From Streptomyces sp. MMG1533 (GTDB lineage Bacteria > Actinomycetota > Actinomycetes > Streptomycetales > Streptomycetaceae): a DNA stretch of 64,000 nt. The notes beneath the pieces are model-generated. The model saw only the letters and a program-made list of their open reading frames with translations. It did no database searches and was not told the origin of the DNA. Position 1 is the stretch's first letter. Each line of letters begins with the position of its first letter. Position numbers and translations under genes: made by a program. Below, piece by piece: positions 26,210 to 38,867 of this stretch. Where the stretch lies: positions 53,068 through 117,067 of the forward strand of contig NZ_LGDG01000111.1 in assembly GCF_001279775.1 (NCBI RefSeq), written 5' to 3'.

Positions 26210-27684
26210 GGGCGGGGTGCCTCCAGGGGGGTGAGCGCGTGGGTGAGGTGGGCGAGCGTGTCGAAGCCGGTGCCGTTGAAGTCGCCGATGGTGGTGGACA
26301 GGCGGTTCTTCAGCGGGGTCGTCCAGCGGTCGGGGAGGGCGCCGGGCGTGCCGGCGAGGAGGCCGGCGATGCTGCCGGCGGTGGCGCCGTTGGAGTCGGT
26401 GTCCCAGCCTCCCGAGACGGCACGGCAGATGGAGCCGGTGAAGTCGCCGTTCGCGTGGGTGAGGGCGGCGGCGATCAGGGCGGTGTTGGGGACGGCGTGG
26501 ACCCAGTGGTGGGCCTGCGCGTGGGTGGCGTGGAGTTCGTCGACGACCATGTCGAAGTCGTCGTGCGCTCGGGCCAGTCGGATGGCGTGGGTGACGGCCT
26601 GTGCCAGCCGGGAGGCCGGGGGGACCACTGCCAGGCCCGTGCGGAGTGCGGTGTGGATGTCGGAGGTGCCGGTGGCTGCCTGCGCGATGGCGGCCGCCGT
26701 GAACATCGCCGCGTAGACGCCGTTGGCGGTATGGGTGAGGGTGGCGTCGCGGTGGGCCTGCGCCGCGGCGGCCGCGGGGTCGCCGGGGTTGGTCCAGCCG
26801 TGGACGTCGGCTCGGATGAGGGCGCCGATCCATTCGCGGAAGGGGTTGCGGTGCCGGGCCGTGTGCGGGGGTTCCAGGCCGGTGAGGAGGTTGCGGTAGG
26901 CGATGCGTTCCGCGGTGAACGTGCGGCCGGCCGGGAGCTCGTCGAGCCAGAGGGTTGCCACGTCCGTGGTGGTGAAGGTTCTGCCGTGGCGTTGGAGCAG
27001 GAGGAGGTTGAGGAGGGGGTAGTTGAGGTCGTCGTCCTCTGGCATGCCGTCGATGTTCTCGGCGAGGGAGGTGTTCGCCGAGCGGCGGTTCCAGGGGTGC
27101 TGCGTCAGGAGTTCTGCCGGGACTCCTCGGGCTGTGAAGTACGTGTTCAGGGGCCAGTTGCCGGTGGACTCGGCGAGTTGGCGGATGGCGTCCAAGGGGA
27201 GCTTTTCGACGGGCTTGCCCAAAAGGCAGCCGACGGCTCGGCCCAGCCAGGCGGCTTCCAGGCGGGCCTCGGCGGGGGCCGGGCGAGTGGGGGATGCGCA
27301 TCCCGGCGCCGGGATGCCGCCGCCTTTCTCCGGGGCGGGCGCCGCCCCAGCGGCACGACTGCCCGCAGCCGGGCGGATTCGGCTGCCCGCGGGGTGGGGC
27401 GGCGGCCAATTCGGGCACAGGGCCTTGATTTTTTCGAGGTCCGTGGGCTCCTTGTCCGCCAACCTGCTCGGCAGGTCCGCCAGTTCGTCCAGCAGGTCCT
27501 CGGCGAGTTGCCGTCGATACCTTGAGGCCGGCTCCGGCGAGGCGCCCGCGCGCAGGGGGGCCTCCGGGCCGCCGGCCGCTCGCCATCTCGCCGCGATCGC
27601 CTGCGGCTGCCGACCGTCCTGTTTCGCCTGGCGCAGTTCGTGGCCGATCAGGTCCTCCGGCTGGACCCAGGTCAGTCGGAGCAT
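26206..27684 (-). CDS. ADP-ribosylglycohydrolase family protein, paralog 1 (degenerate N-terminal motif)
   Basis: About 492 residues from ATG 27684. An N-terminal segment (LTWVQPEDLIGHELRQAKQDG) and a Pro/Ala/Gly-rich linker precede the DraG-like domain, which begins near residue 140 with AAWLGRAVGCLLGKPVEK. The usual GDALG is replaced by GCLLG. The first acidic motif reads MPEDDDLNY (216-219 are EDDD) in place of TDDT, while the C-terminal metal motif GGWDTDSNG (425-431) is intact. It may remove ADP-ribose from proteins or hydrolyse related ribosides. The start overlaps the next gene upstream by 13 bases. Confidence 0.82.
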   Translation of the reverse strand: MLRLTWVQPEDLIGHELRQAKQDGRQPQAIAARWRAAGGPEAPLRAGASPEPASRYRRQLAEDLLDELADLPSRLADKEPTDLEKIKALCPNWPPPHPAGSRIRPAAGSRAAGAAPAPEKGGGIPAPGCASPTRPAPAEARLEAAWLGRAVGCLLGKPVEKLPLDAIRQLAESTGNWPLNTYFTARGVPAELLTQHPWNRRSANTSLAENIDGMPEDDDLNYPLLNLLLLQRHGRTFTTTDVATLWLDELPAGRTFTAERIAYRNLLTGLEPPHTARHRNPFREWIGALIRADVHGWTNPGDPAAAAAQAHRDATLTHTANGVYAAMFTAAAIAQAATGTSDIHTALRTGLAVVPPASRLAQAVTHAIRLARAHDDFDMVVDELHATHAQAHHWVHAVPNTALIAAALTHANGDFTGSICRAVSGGWDTDSNGATAGSIAGLLAGTPGALPDRWTTPLKNRLSTTIGDFNGTGFDTLAHLTHALTPLEAPRP

Positions 27685-28862
27685 CTCGGGCCTCCGAGGT
27701 CGGTGAACGCCGCCTCGTGGGTACGGCGTTGGCGTACGTCCCGGTCGAAGATCTCCCGGGTCACGGCGGTGAGCGTGGTTGCCGGTTCCCACAGGTCCAG
27801 GCGGCTGGCCTCGGAGACCTGTTTCGCCCAGTCCTCCGGGGCCGGGGAGCCGAGGGCGCCTGCCATCGCGCCCGCCATCGTGGCGATGGAGTCGCAGTCG
27901 CGGCCGTAGTTCACCGCGCCGAGGACCGCGTGGCGGTAGTCGCCGTCGGCCACGAGCAACATGCCCAGCGCCACCGGGAGTTCCTCGATCGTGTGCAGGC
28001 GGGAGGGGCGGCGGGCGCCGAGGGAGGGTTGTCGGTAGTCGGGGCCGACCGTGTCGTAGGGGGCCACGGCCTGACGGAGAGGGGTCAGCGCGGACTCGAA
28101 GTCCGTGTACCGGGAGGCCGTTTCGCAGACCTGCTCGATGGCCGCCCGGGTGCCGTCCTTCGCCAGGGAGAGGCAGGCGGAGACGACCGAGTCCGGGGTC
28201 GCGCCGGGGGTGCTCGCGGCCGCGACCGCCGCCGCGAAGACGGCCGCCGCCTCACGGCCGTACGAGGACTGGTGGGCGCCCGCGATGTCCAGTGCCTCGG
28301 CGTACGCGCCCGCCGGGTTGGCCGCGTTGACCAGGCCGACCGGGGCCATGTACATCGTGGCGCCGCAGTTGACGATGTTGCCGACGCCGGCCTCGCGGGG
28401 GTCGACGTGGCCGTAGTGGAGGCGGGCCACCAGCCACTTCTCCGCCAGGAAGACGCGCTGGAGGGGCAGGGCCTTAGCCTCCAACTCCGGGATCCAGCGC
28501 GGGTTCGTCATCAGGTCCGGGACCAGGTGGTCGGCGATCGCGTACGCGTCCAGGTGGTCGCGGACCTGCGCGTACACCCGTACCAGCGCATGGGTCATCA
28601 AGGTGTCGTCGGTGACGTGGCCGTCGCCCTTGTGGTACGGCGCGATGGGGCGGGCCGTGCGCCAGGCGTCGCCGTTCCAGGGGCCGACGATGCCGTGGAC
28701 GCGGCCGGCGTGGCGCTGGAGGATCTGCTCGGGGGAGTAGCCCTCGACGGGGCCGCCCAGCGCGTCGCCGACGGCCGCGCCTACGAGGGCACCGGTGATG
28801 CGTTCGTCCAGACTTGAAGCGTGACTGCTTTTTGCTCCTTTGGGTGTCATGCCCGGAATCAT
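27672..28862 (-). CDS. ADP-ribosylglycohydrolase family protein, paralog 2
   Basis: About 396 residues from ATG 28862, which overlaps the stop of the upstream gene (ATGA). An internal ATG at 28850 is an alternative. All expected DraG-type metal motifs are present: ITGALVGAAVGDALGGPVEG (GDALG at 32-36), HVTDDTLMT (TDDT 84-87) and NYGRDCDSIATMAGAMAGAL (318-325). This implies a two-magnesium active hydrolase cleaving an N- or O-glycosidic ADP-ribose or riboside bond. The exact substrate is unknown. Confidence 0.9.
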   Translation of the reverse strand: MIPGMTPKGAKSSHASSLDERITGALVGAAVGDALGGPVEGYSPEQILQRHAGRVHGIVGPWNGDAWRTARPIAPYHKGDGHVTDDTLMTHALVRVYAQVRDHLDAYAIADHLVPDLMTNPRWIPELEAKALPLQRVFLAEKWLVARLHYGHVDPREAGVGNIVNCGATMYMAPVGLVNAANPAGAYAEALDIAGAHQSSYGREAAAVFAAAVAAASTPGATPDSVVSACLSLAKDGTRAAIEQVCETASRYTDFESALTPLRQAVAPYDTVGPDYRQPSLGARRPSRLHTIEELPVALGMLLVADGDYRHAVLGAVNYGRDCDSIATMAGAMAGALGSPAPEDWAKQVSEASRLDLWEPATTLTAVTREIFDRDVRQRRTHEAAFTDLGGPRCSD

Positions 28863-30157
28863 CCCCCTGGCGGGGCCGGTTGTGCGGCTTCCAGGAGTTC
28901 GGCGAGTTCCACCAGGTCCGTGTCGGTGAGGCGGGGGAGTACGCAGCCGGAGAGGGTGCGGCAGGTGTCGCGCCAGGAGACGGGGATGGACTCGCCGCCG
29001 CCCAGGGCGCCGGTGAGGGCGCCCGCGAGGGCGGGGGCGGAGTCGGCGACCCGGGAGAGGCAGGCCGCGGCCGGTACCGCTTCCGCGATCCGGCCGTTTG
29101 CCGCACTGGCCAGGGCCAGGGCGACCGGGACCGTCTCGGCGGCGGCGATGCCGTAGCTGTAGACGTGGTCGACGATCTGGTGTTCCAGCAGGGGGATCAG
29201 GGCGAAGGCGCTCTCGGTGTCCTGGGCGAGTGCGAGGGCGTGGCGGGCGTTGCGGCCGATCTCGGTGGACTCGGGGAGTTCGGCGAGCGCGGCGGTGACG
29301 CATGCCTGTACGTCTGCTCCGGCCAGCGCTAGGGCGAGTGCCGCCGCCATCGCGCGGGCGCCGTGCACTCCGTCGCCGTCCTGGGTGTAGCGGGCGTCGA
29401 ACTCGGCCAGCTCCGCGGCGAGTCGGGGGTCGCCGGGGTGGGCCACGGCCAGTACGCAGGCCCGTACGCAGGCGGCGTCGTCGAAGTAGTGCGGGTTGTC
29501 GTGGCCGGTGGCGGGTGGGCGGAGGCCGGTGGCGAGGTTGCCGAGGCCGGCGCGGACGGAGATGCGGGCGCGGAGGGGGATCACCGCGGACTCGACCTCG
29601 GGGGCGCGGTCCGCTGCGGCGGCGACTTCGCTCGCCAGGGCGTTCCAGGTGAGGTCGATGGCGGCGCGGGTGCGGCGTTCTCGGCTCAGGTCGCCGAGGA
29701 CGGTGTCCTCGCCGGCCCTCAGGACGGCCTCGGCTGCGAACACCGCCCACTCGGCGTCGTCGGACGGGCCCAGGCGGAGGGGCTCGGGGGGTTGGTTCAG
29801 GGCGATGGGGACGGGGAGGGTCGTCGTCGCGTTCTGTTCGGCGAAAGTGTCGAGTTCGCGGGTGAGGCGGCGGGTCCAGTCGGGCATGCGGGCGGCTCGG
29901 TGGCGGGCGGCGGGCCAGCCGGCGGCGTCGCCTGCGGCCAGGCCCAGGAGGAGGCCTTCGATGCGGTTTGCCTGCGCCGGCGGTGCGGTGTCAACGGCCT
30001 CGGCTTCGCCTTCGGCCTTGGTGTTCCCACCCGCACCACCGGTGCTGCTTTCGTTGTCGGGTGCGGGCGGCCCCTGTGGGGCTTCCTCGCCGTCGGCGGC
30101 CGCGAGTTCGATCGACATCGCTGTGGCCGTCTCGTCCCATGGGCTGGGCGGCGTCAT
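28859..30157 (-). CDS. ADP-ribosylglycohydrolase family protein, paralog 3 (probable loss of C-terminal metal motif)
   Basis: About 432 residues from ATG 30157 (ATGA overlap upstream). A 60-residue acidic, Pro-rich, probably disordered N-terminus leads into GLLLGLAAGDAAGWPAARHR (GDAAG 76-80) and PSDDAEWAVFAAE (132-135). In the C-terminal half, where relatives have GRDxDT, this protein has VYSYGIAAAETVPVALALASAANG and no such motif. It therefore probably lacks one half of the metal site. It may be a binding or regulatory paralog, or a diverged hydrolase. Confidence 0.8.
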   Translation of the reverse strand: MTPPSPWDETATAMSIELAAADGEEAPQGPPAPDNESSTGGAGGNTKAEGEAEAVDTAPPAQANRIEGLLLGLAAGDAAGWPAARHRAARMPDWTRRLTRELDTFAEQNATTTLPVPIALNQPPEPLRLGPSDDAEWAVFAAEAVLRAGEDTVLGDLSRERRTRAAIDLTWNALASEVAAAADRAPEVESAVIPLRARISVRAGLGNLATGLRPPATGHDNPHYFDDAACVRACVLAVAHPGDPRLAAELAEFDARYTQDGDGVHGARAMAAALALALAGADVQACVTAALAELPESTEIGRNARHALALAQDTESAFALIPLLEHQIVDHVYSYGIAAAETVPVALALASAANGRIAEAVPAAACLSRVADSAPALAGALTGALGGGESIPVSWRDTCRTLSGCVLPRLTDTDLVELAELLEAAQPAPPGG

Positions 30158-31248
30158 GAGGGGACCTCCGTCTCGTCGTCCGCTGCCAGGGTGAAGGAGG
30201 CCGGGGCCGGAAGCTCGCTCGGTACGAAGCCCCCCTCGCCCCACCTTCCGTCCTCGCCCGGCGTCAGCAACTCCGCCACGTCCAGGACGTGGTGGCCCGC
30301 CATGGAGGGCAGGCAGCTGCCGCGCGCCGGGCCGATCGCCGCCGCCCAGTCGGCCGGGATCGAGGAGGCGCCGTGGGTCGCGCCGGCCAGGGCGCCGGCG
30401 ACCGCCGCCGTGGTGTCGGCGTCGCGGCCCATGTTGACGGCTGTCAGTACCGCCTGGACGAAGTCGCCGTCGGCGGCCGCGTAGGCGCCGAAGGCGAGGG
30501 CGACCGCTTCGGGGGCGAGGTCGGTCCAGGGGTAGCCGCCGATGACGACCGCCGAGCGGACCGCGCGTTCGCCGCGGTGGGCGACCGCCACCGCACGGCG
30601 CAGCGAGCGGGCCGTCCAGGAGTCCTCGGGGACGACCGCCAGAGCGGAGGCGACCACGGCGATGGTGGGGGCCCCTGCCATCGCCGCCGCGACGCCCGCC
30701 GCCACCGCCTGGCCGCCGTAGATGCCCTCGCCTTCGTGGCTCACCGAGCCGTCGATCGCCACCAGGCGGGCCGCTTCGGCGGGGCGGCCGGACGCGAAGA
30801 CGCCGAAGGGGGCCGCGCGCATGGCCAGGCCGTCGCTCCAGGCATGGCGGTGCTGGGCGGAGATGGGGGCCGCGAGGCCGCGGCGCAGGTTCTCCAGCGT
30901 GCCGCGTTCGCTGAAGCCCGCGCCCCGGAAGGGACCCTCGTGGCGGTCCGCGATCCACTGGTGCCAGGCCGCCTCGACGTGGGCCGGGGTGAGGGCCGAG
31001 CCGTGCCGGGCCAGCAGGAGGCCCGAGAAGATCGCGTACTCGGTGTCGTCCGTGCCGGACGGGCGGTCCGCGACGTAGCCGGTGATACGGCCCCAGCGGG
31101 CGCGGATCTCGGAGGGCTTCAGGTTCTCCGCCGGAGCTCCGAGGGCGTCTCCCACGGCCAGGCCGAGCAGGGCGCCGCGGGCCCGCTCACGGAGTTCGGC
31201 GGCGTTCCCGGGCGCCGGGACCGGGGGAATGCAGGCGATCGATGCCAT
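30154..31248 (-). CDS. ADP-ribosylglycohydrolase family protein, paralog 4
   Basis: 364 residues from ATG 31248, the first gene of the minus-strand operon. The DraG-type motifs are complete: ARGALLGLAVGDALGAPAE (GDALG 33-37), GTDDTEYAIFSGLLLARHG (TDDT 66-69), HEGEGIYGGQAVAAGVAAAM, and NMGRDADTTAAVAGALAGA (272-279). It should bind two magnesium ions and hydrolyse an ADP-ribosyl or riboside bond. The promoter must lie in the 258-base divergent gap shared with the VIT-family gene. Confidence 0.92.
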   Translation of the reverse strand: MASIACIPPVPAPGNAAELRERARGALLGLAVGDALGAPAENLKPSEIRARWGRITGYVADRPSGTDDTEYAIFSGLLLARHGSALTPAHVEAAWHQWIADRHEGPFRGAGFSERGTLENLRRGLAAPISAQHRHAWSDGLAMRAAPFGVFASGRPAEAARLVAIDGSVSHEGEGIYGGQAVAAGVAAAMAGAPTIAVVASALAVVPEDSWTARSLRRAVAVAHRGERAVRSAVVIGGYPWTDLAPEAVALAFGAYAAADGDFVQAVLTAVNMGRDADTTAAVAGALAGATHGASSIPADWAAAIGPARGSCLPSMAGHHVLDVAELLTPGEDGRWGEGGFVPSELPAPASFTLAADDETEVPS

Positions 31249-31401
31249 ACGCGGCCTCTCCTCCGGGGGCTGCGCGCAGGGGGCGGAGCCCTTTGCGGAT
31301 GTGTCCCACCGGAGCGGTTCCCCAGAGCCTCGGGGGCCTCAGCATCACCCGGTCGACATCTGTGCGGCACCTGCTTCGAATGAGCGTCCGACGGTAAAAC
31401 C

Positions 31402-31420
31402 GCAGGTTAGCCGAGCCTTT
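31402..31420. promoter_or_regulatory. Candidate iron box (DmdR/IdeR-type) upstream of the VIT-family gene
   Basis: The 19-base stretch GCAGGTTAGCCGAGCCTTT matches 13 of 19 positions of the palindromic actinobacterial iron box TTAGGTTAGCCTAACCTAA, including the left core AGGTTAGCC. It lies 86 bases before the VIT-family start codon in the divergent promoter region (31249-31506). A DtxR-family repressor could act here in response to ferrous iron. The right half is imperfect, so this is a candidate only. Confidence 0.4.
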
Positions 31421-31506
31421 CCTTGCTGGCGGATGGGAATTCGGCGGCGTAGTCTCAGCGTTGTCGAAAAGTGGAACCAGTCCAAACAAGCTCCCTGGGG
31501 GGACGT

Positions 31507-32238
31507 ATGGCCATCATCGAAACCGAGGCGCCACTGCACGAGGCGCACCGCGACAACCACACGCACCGCGATGTGAACGGCGGCTGGCTGCGGCCCGCCG
31601 TCTTCGGAGCGATGGACGGCCTCGTCTCCAACCTCGCCCTGATGACCGGTGTCGCGGGCGGTTCGGTCGGTCAGCAGACCATCGTCATCACCGGGCTCGC
31701 GGGGCTCGCCGCCGGTGCGTTCTCCATGGCGGCCGGCGAGTACACCTCCGTCGCCTCGCAGCGCGAACTCGTCGAGGCCGAACTGGACGTGGAGCGCAGG
31801 GAGCTGAGAAAGCACCCGCAGGACGAAGAGGCCGAACTCGCGGCCCTGTACGCAGGGCGAGGGGTCGAGCCGGAGCTGGCCCGCGAAGTGGCCCGGCAGC
31901 TGTCCCGCGATCCCGAGCAGGCGCTGGAGATACACGCCCGCGAGGAACTCGGCATCGACCCCGGTGATCTGCCGTCGCCGCTGGTCGCCGCCGTGTCCTC
32001 CTTCGGGGCGTTCGCGCTGGGTGCCCTGCTCCCCGTACTGCCGTATCTGCTCGGCGCCGACGACCTGTGGCCCGCCCTGCTGCTCGCGCTCTTCGGGCTG
32101 TTCGCGTGCGGTGCGATCGTGGCCAAGGTGACGGCACGGACCTGGTGGTTCAGCGGACTGCGGCAGCTCGCCCTGGGGGGTGCGGCGGCCGGTGTGACGT
32201 ACGCCCTGGGCAGCTTGTTCGGAACGGCCGTAGGATAG
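31507..32238 (+). CDS. VIT1/CCC1-family iron or manganese transporter
   Basis: A 243-residue membrane protein. After a His-rich start (HEAHRDNHTHRDVNGG) comes the family opening WLRPAVFGAMDGLVSNLALMTGVAGG, then GLAGLAAGAFSMAAGEYTSVASQRELVEAELDVER. A cytosolic Glu-rich helical hairpin with metal-binding potential (HPQDEEAELAALYAGRG) follows, then three C-terminal helices. Plant and yeast relatives move Fe2+ or Mn2+ out of the cytosol. A detoxifying role is inferred. ATG 31507 is preceded by GGGGGGAC. Confidence 0.9.
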   Translation: MAIIETEAPLHEAHRDNHTHRDVNGGWLRPAVFGAMDGLVSNLALMTGVAGGSVGQQTIVITGLAGLAAGAFSMAAGEYTSVASQRELVEAELDVERRELRKHPQDEEAELAALYAGRGVEPELAREVARQLSRDPEQALEIHAREELGIDPGDLPSPLVAAVSSFGAFALGALLPVLPYLLGADDLWPALLLALFGLFACGAIVAKVTARTWWFSGLRQLALGGAAAGVTYALGSLFGTAVG

Positions 32239-32248
32239 CTCGGATGCA

Positions 32249-32272
32249 ACTTATGCGTTGGGCCGCATAAGT
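32249..32272. terminator. Inverted repeat after the VIT-family gene
   Basis: ACTTATGCG (32249-32257) and CGCATAAGT (32264-32272) form a perfect 9-bp stem with the 6-base loop TTGGGC, ten bases after the stop codon. Its AT-rich outer half is unusual for terminators in this genome. It could equally be a regulator binding site for the downstream gltBD genes. Confidence 0.45.
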
Positions 32273-32606
32273 AGCCGTTACTCGCTGGTTTCGAATGCTT
32301 AACCACCGGGCATGAGCCGTAAGCGCTGCGGGCAAGGGAGCCTGCGGCGCACTCGCGGGGCGGGCGACGACGCCTGCTCCGCCTCCGGGTCGACGGACAC
32401 CGATCTGTCCTGTTCGGTCCCACATACTTCAAGCCACGGCGCGGTACCCCCGCCGCAACCCCGTGGCGTCCGCATGCTGGAACGGAGTATCCGGTTCCCG
32501 AGAACCGCTCCATCATGTAACCTGCACGAAATTTTGCACTCACGCAGAGGGCCAACGTCGTCCCTCGGCAATCTGCATATGCCACTTGACGACGACGGGA
32601 GAGCCG
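32273..32606 (+). other. Long gltB upstream region
   Basis: This 334-base stretch holds no convincing gene. It is less GC-rich toward the gltB end (for example TGTAACCTGCACGAAATTTT around 32516-32535) and should contain the gltB promoter and a leader. A codon frame runs open from 32463 into gltB, but GltB homologs begin at [10 protein letters not shown] (32607). Confidence 0.5.
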
Positions 32607-37191
<4,585 letters not shown>

Positions 37192-37199
<8 letters not shown>

Positions 37200-38655
37200 C
37201 CCGAAGGGCTTTCTGAACCACGGCCGCGAGGTCGCCAGGTCCCGCCCCGTCGACGTACGTCTGAAGGACTGGAACGAGGTCTACGTTCCCGGTTCGCTGC
37301 TGCCGATCATCAGCAAGCAGGCCAGCCGGTGCATGGACTGCGGCATCCCGTTCTGTCACAACGGCTGTCCGCTGGGGAACCTGATCCCCGAGTGGAACGA
37401 CTACGCCTACCGCGAGGACTGGGCGGCCGCGTCGGAGCGTCTGCACGCCACGAACAACTTCCCGGAGTTCACGGGCCGGCTGTGCCCCGCTCCCTGCGAG
37501 TCGGCGTGTGTGCTGGGCATCAACCAGCCGCCGGTGACCATCAAGAACGTCGAGGTCTCGATCATCGACAAGGCGTGGGAGACCGGTGACGTCGCCCCGC
37601 AGGCGCCCGAGCGTCTGTCGGGCAAGACGGTCGCGGTCATCGGCTCGGGCCCGGCGGGCCTGGCCGCCGCGCAGCAGCTGACCCGGGCCGGTCACACCGT
37701 CGCCGTCTACGAGCGCGCGGACCGCATCGGAGGCCTCCTCCGGTACGGCATCCCCGAGTTCAAGATGGAGAAGCGGCACATCAACCGCCGTATCGAGCAG
37801 ATGCGCGCGGAGGGCACCCGCTTCCGTACGGGCATCGAGATCGGCCGCGACCTCAAGGCGACGGACCTGAAGAAGCGGTACGACGCGATCGTCATCGCCG
37901 CCGGTGCGACGACCGCGCGTGACCTTCCGGTCCCGGGCCGCGAGCTCAAGGGCATCTACCAGGCCATGGAGTACCTGCCCCTGGCCAACAAGGTGCAGGA
38001 GGGCGACTTCGTGGCGCCCCCGATCTCGGCCGAGGGCAAGCACGTGGTCGTGATCGGCGGTGGCGACACCGGCGCCGACTGCGTGGGCACCGCCCACCGC
38101 CAGGGCGCGGCCTCCGTCACGCAGCTGGAGATCATGCCCCGCCCGAACGACGAGCGGAACCCGGTCTCCCAGCCGTGGCCGACCTTCCCGATGCTGTACA
38201 AGGTCACCTCCGCGCACGAGGAGGGCGGCGAGCGGGTCTACTCCGTCTCCACCACCCACTTCGAGGGCGACGAGGACGGCAACGTCCAGTGGCTGCACCT
38301 CACCGAGGTCGAGTTCGTCGAGGGCAAGCTGACGCAGAAGCCGGGCACGGAGCGCAAGATCCCCGCCCAGCTGGTCACCCTCGCGATGGGCTTCACCGGC
38401 ACCGACCGCGAGAACGGCCTCGTGGACCAGTTCGGCCTGGAGCTCGACGAGCGCGGCAACATCGCCCGCGACGCCGACTTCCAGACCAACGTGCCGGGCG
38501 TCTACGTCGCCGGTGACGCCGGCCGCGGCCAGTCGCTCATCGTGTGGGCGATCGCGGAGGGCCGCTCGGCCGCGCGCGGCGTCGACAGCTTCCTGACCGG
38601 TGGCAGCGAACTGCACGCCCCGATCCGCCCGACGGACCGCTCGCTGATGGTCTGA
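37192..38655 (+). CDS. gltD: Glutamate synthase small subunit
   Basis: 487 residues. The N-terminal half carries the cysteines for two 4Fe-4S clusters ([23 protein letters not shown] and [13 protein letters not shown]). It is followed by an FAD-binding fold ([22 protein letters not shown]) and an NADPH-binding fold ([22 protein letters not shown]). It feeds electrons from NADPH to GltB. The C-terminal FAD motif [23 protein letters not shown] is intact. Translationally coupled to gltB by overlap. Confidence 0.97.
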
Positions 38656-38720
38656 CCGTTCCGGTTCCGGAGCGGATACCTCAATAGACGTCCCGTACAA
38701 AGGCGTACGGAACACCAGAC

Positions 38721-38760
38721 GGCGCCTGCCCCAGTCCCCGACCGGACATGGGCAGGCGCC
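38721..38760 (+). terminator. Terminator-like hairpin after gltD
   Basis: GGCGCCTGCCC (38721-38731) pairs perfectly with GGGCAGGCGCC (38750-38760), with an 18-base loop. It lies 65 bases after gltD, with no T tract. The rest of the 212-base gap up to the cytochrome b gene shows no other feature except its ribosome binding site GGGGAGG. Confidence 0.65.
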
Positions 38761-38867
38761 GCCGCATGGGCGGGTGCCGTTGCCCGCTCACCCGTCTGCT
38801 CGCACTGTTGGCCCAGCTGTGACCGCCGTGCCACCCTGAGTTGGATCCGACGGGGAGGCGACGACGC

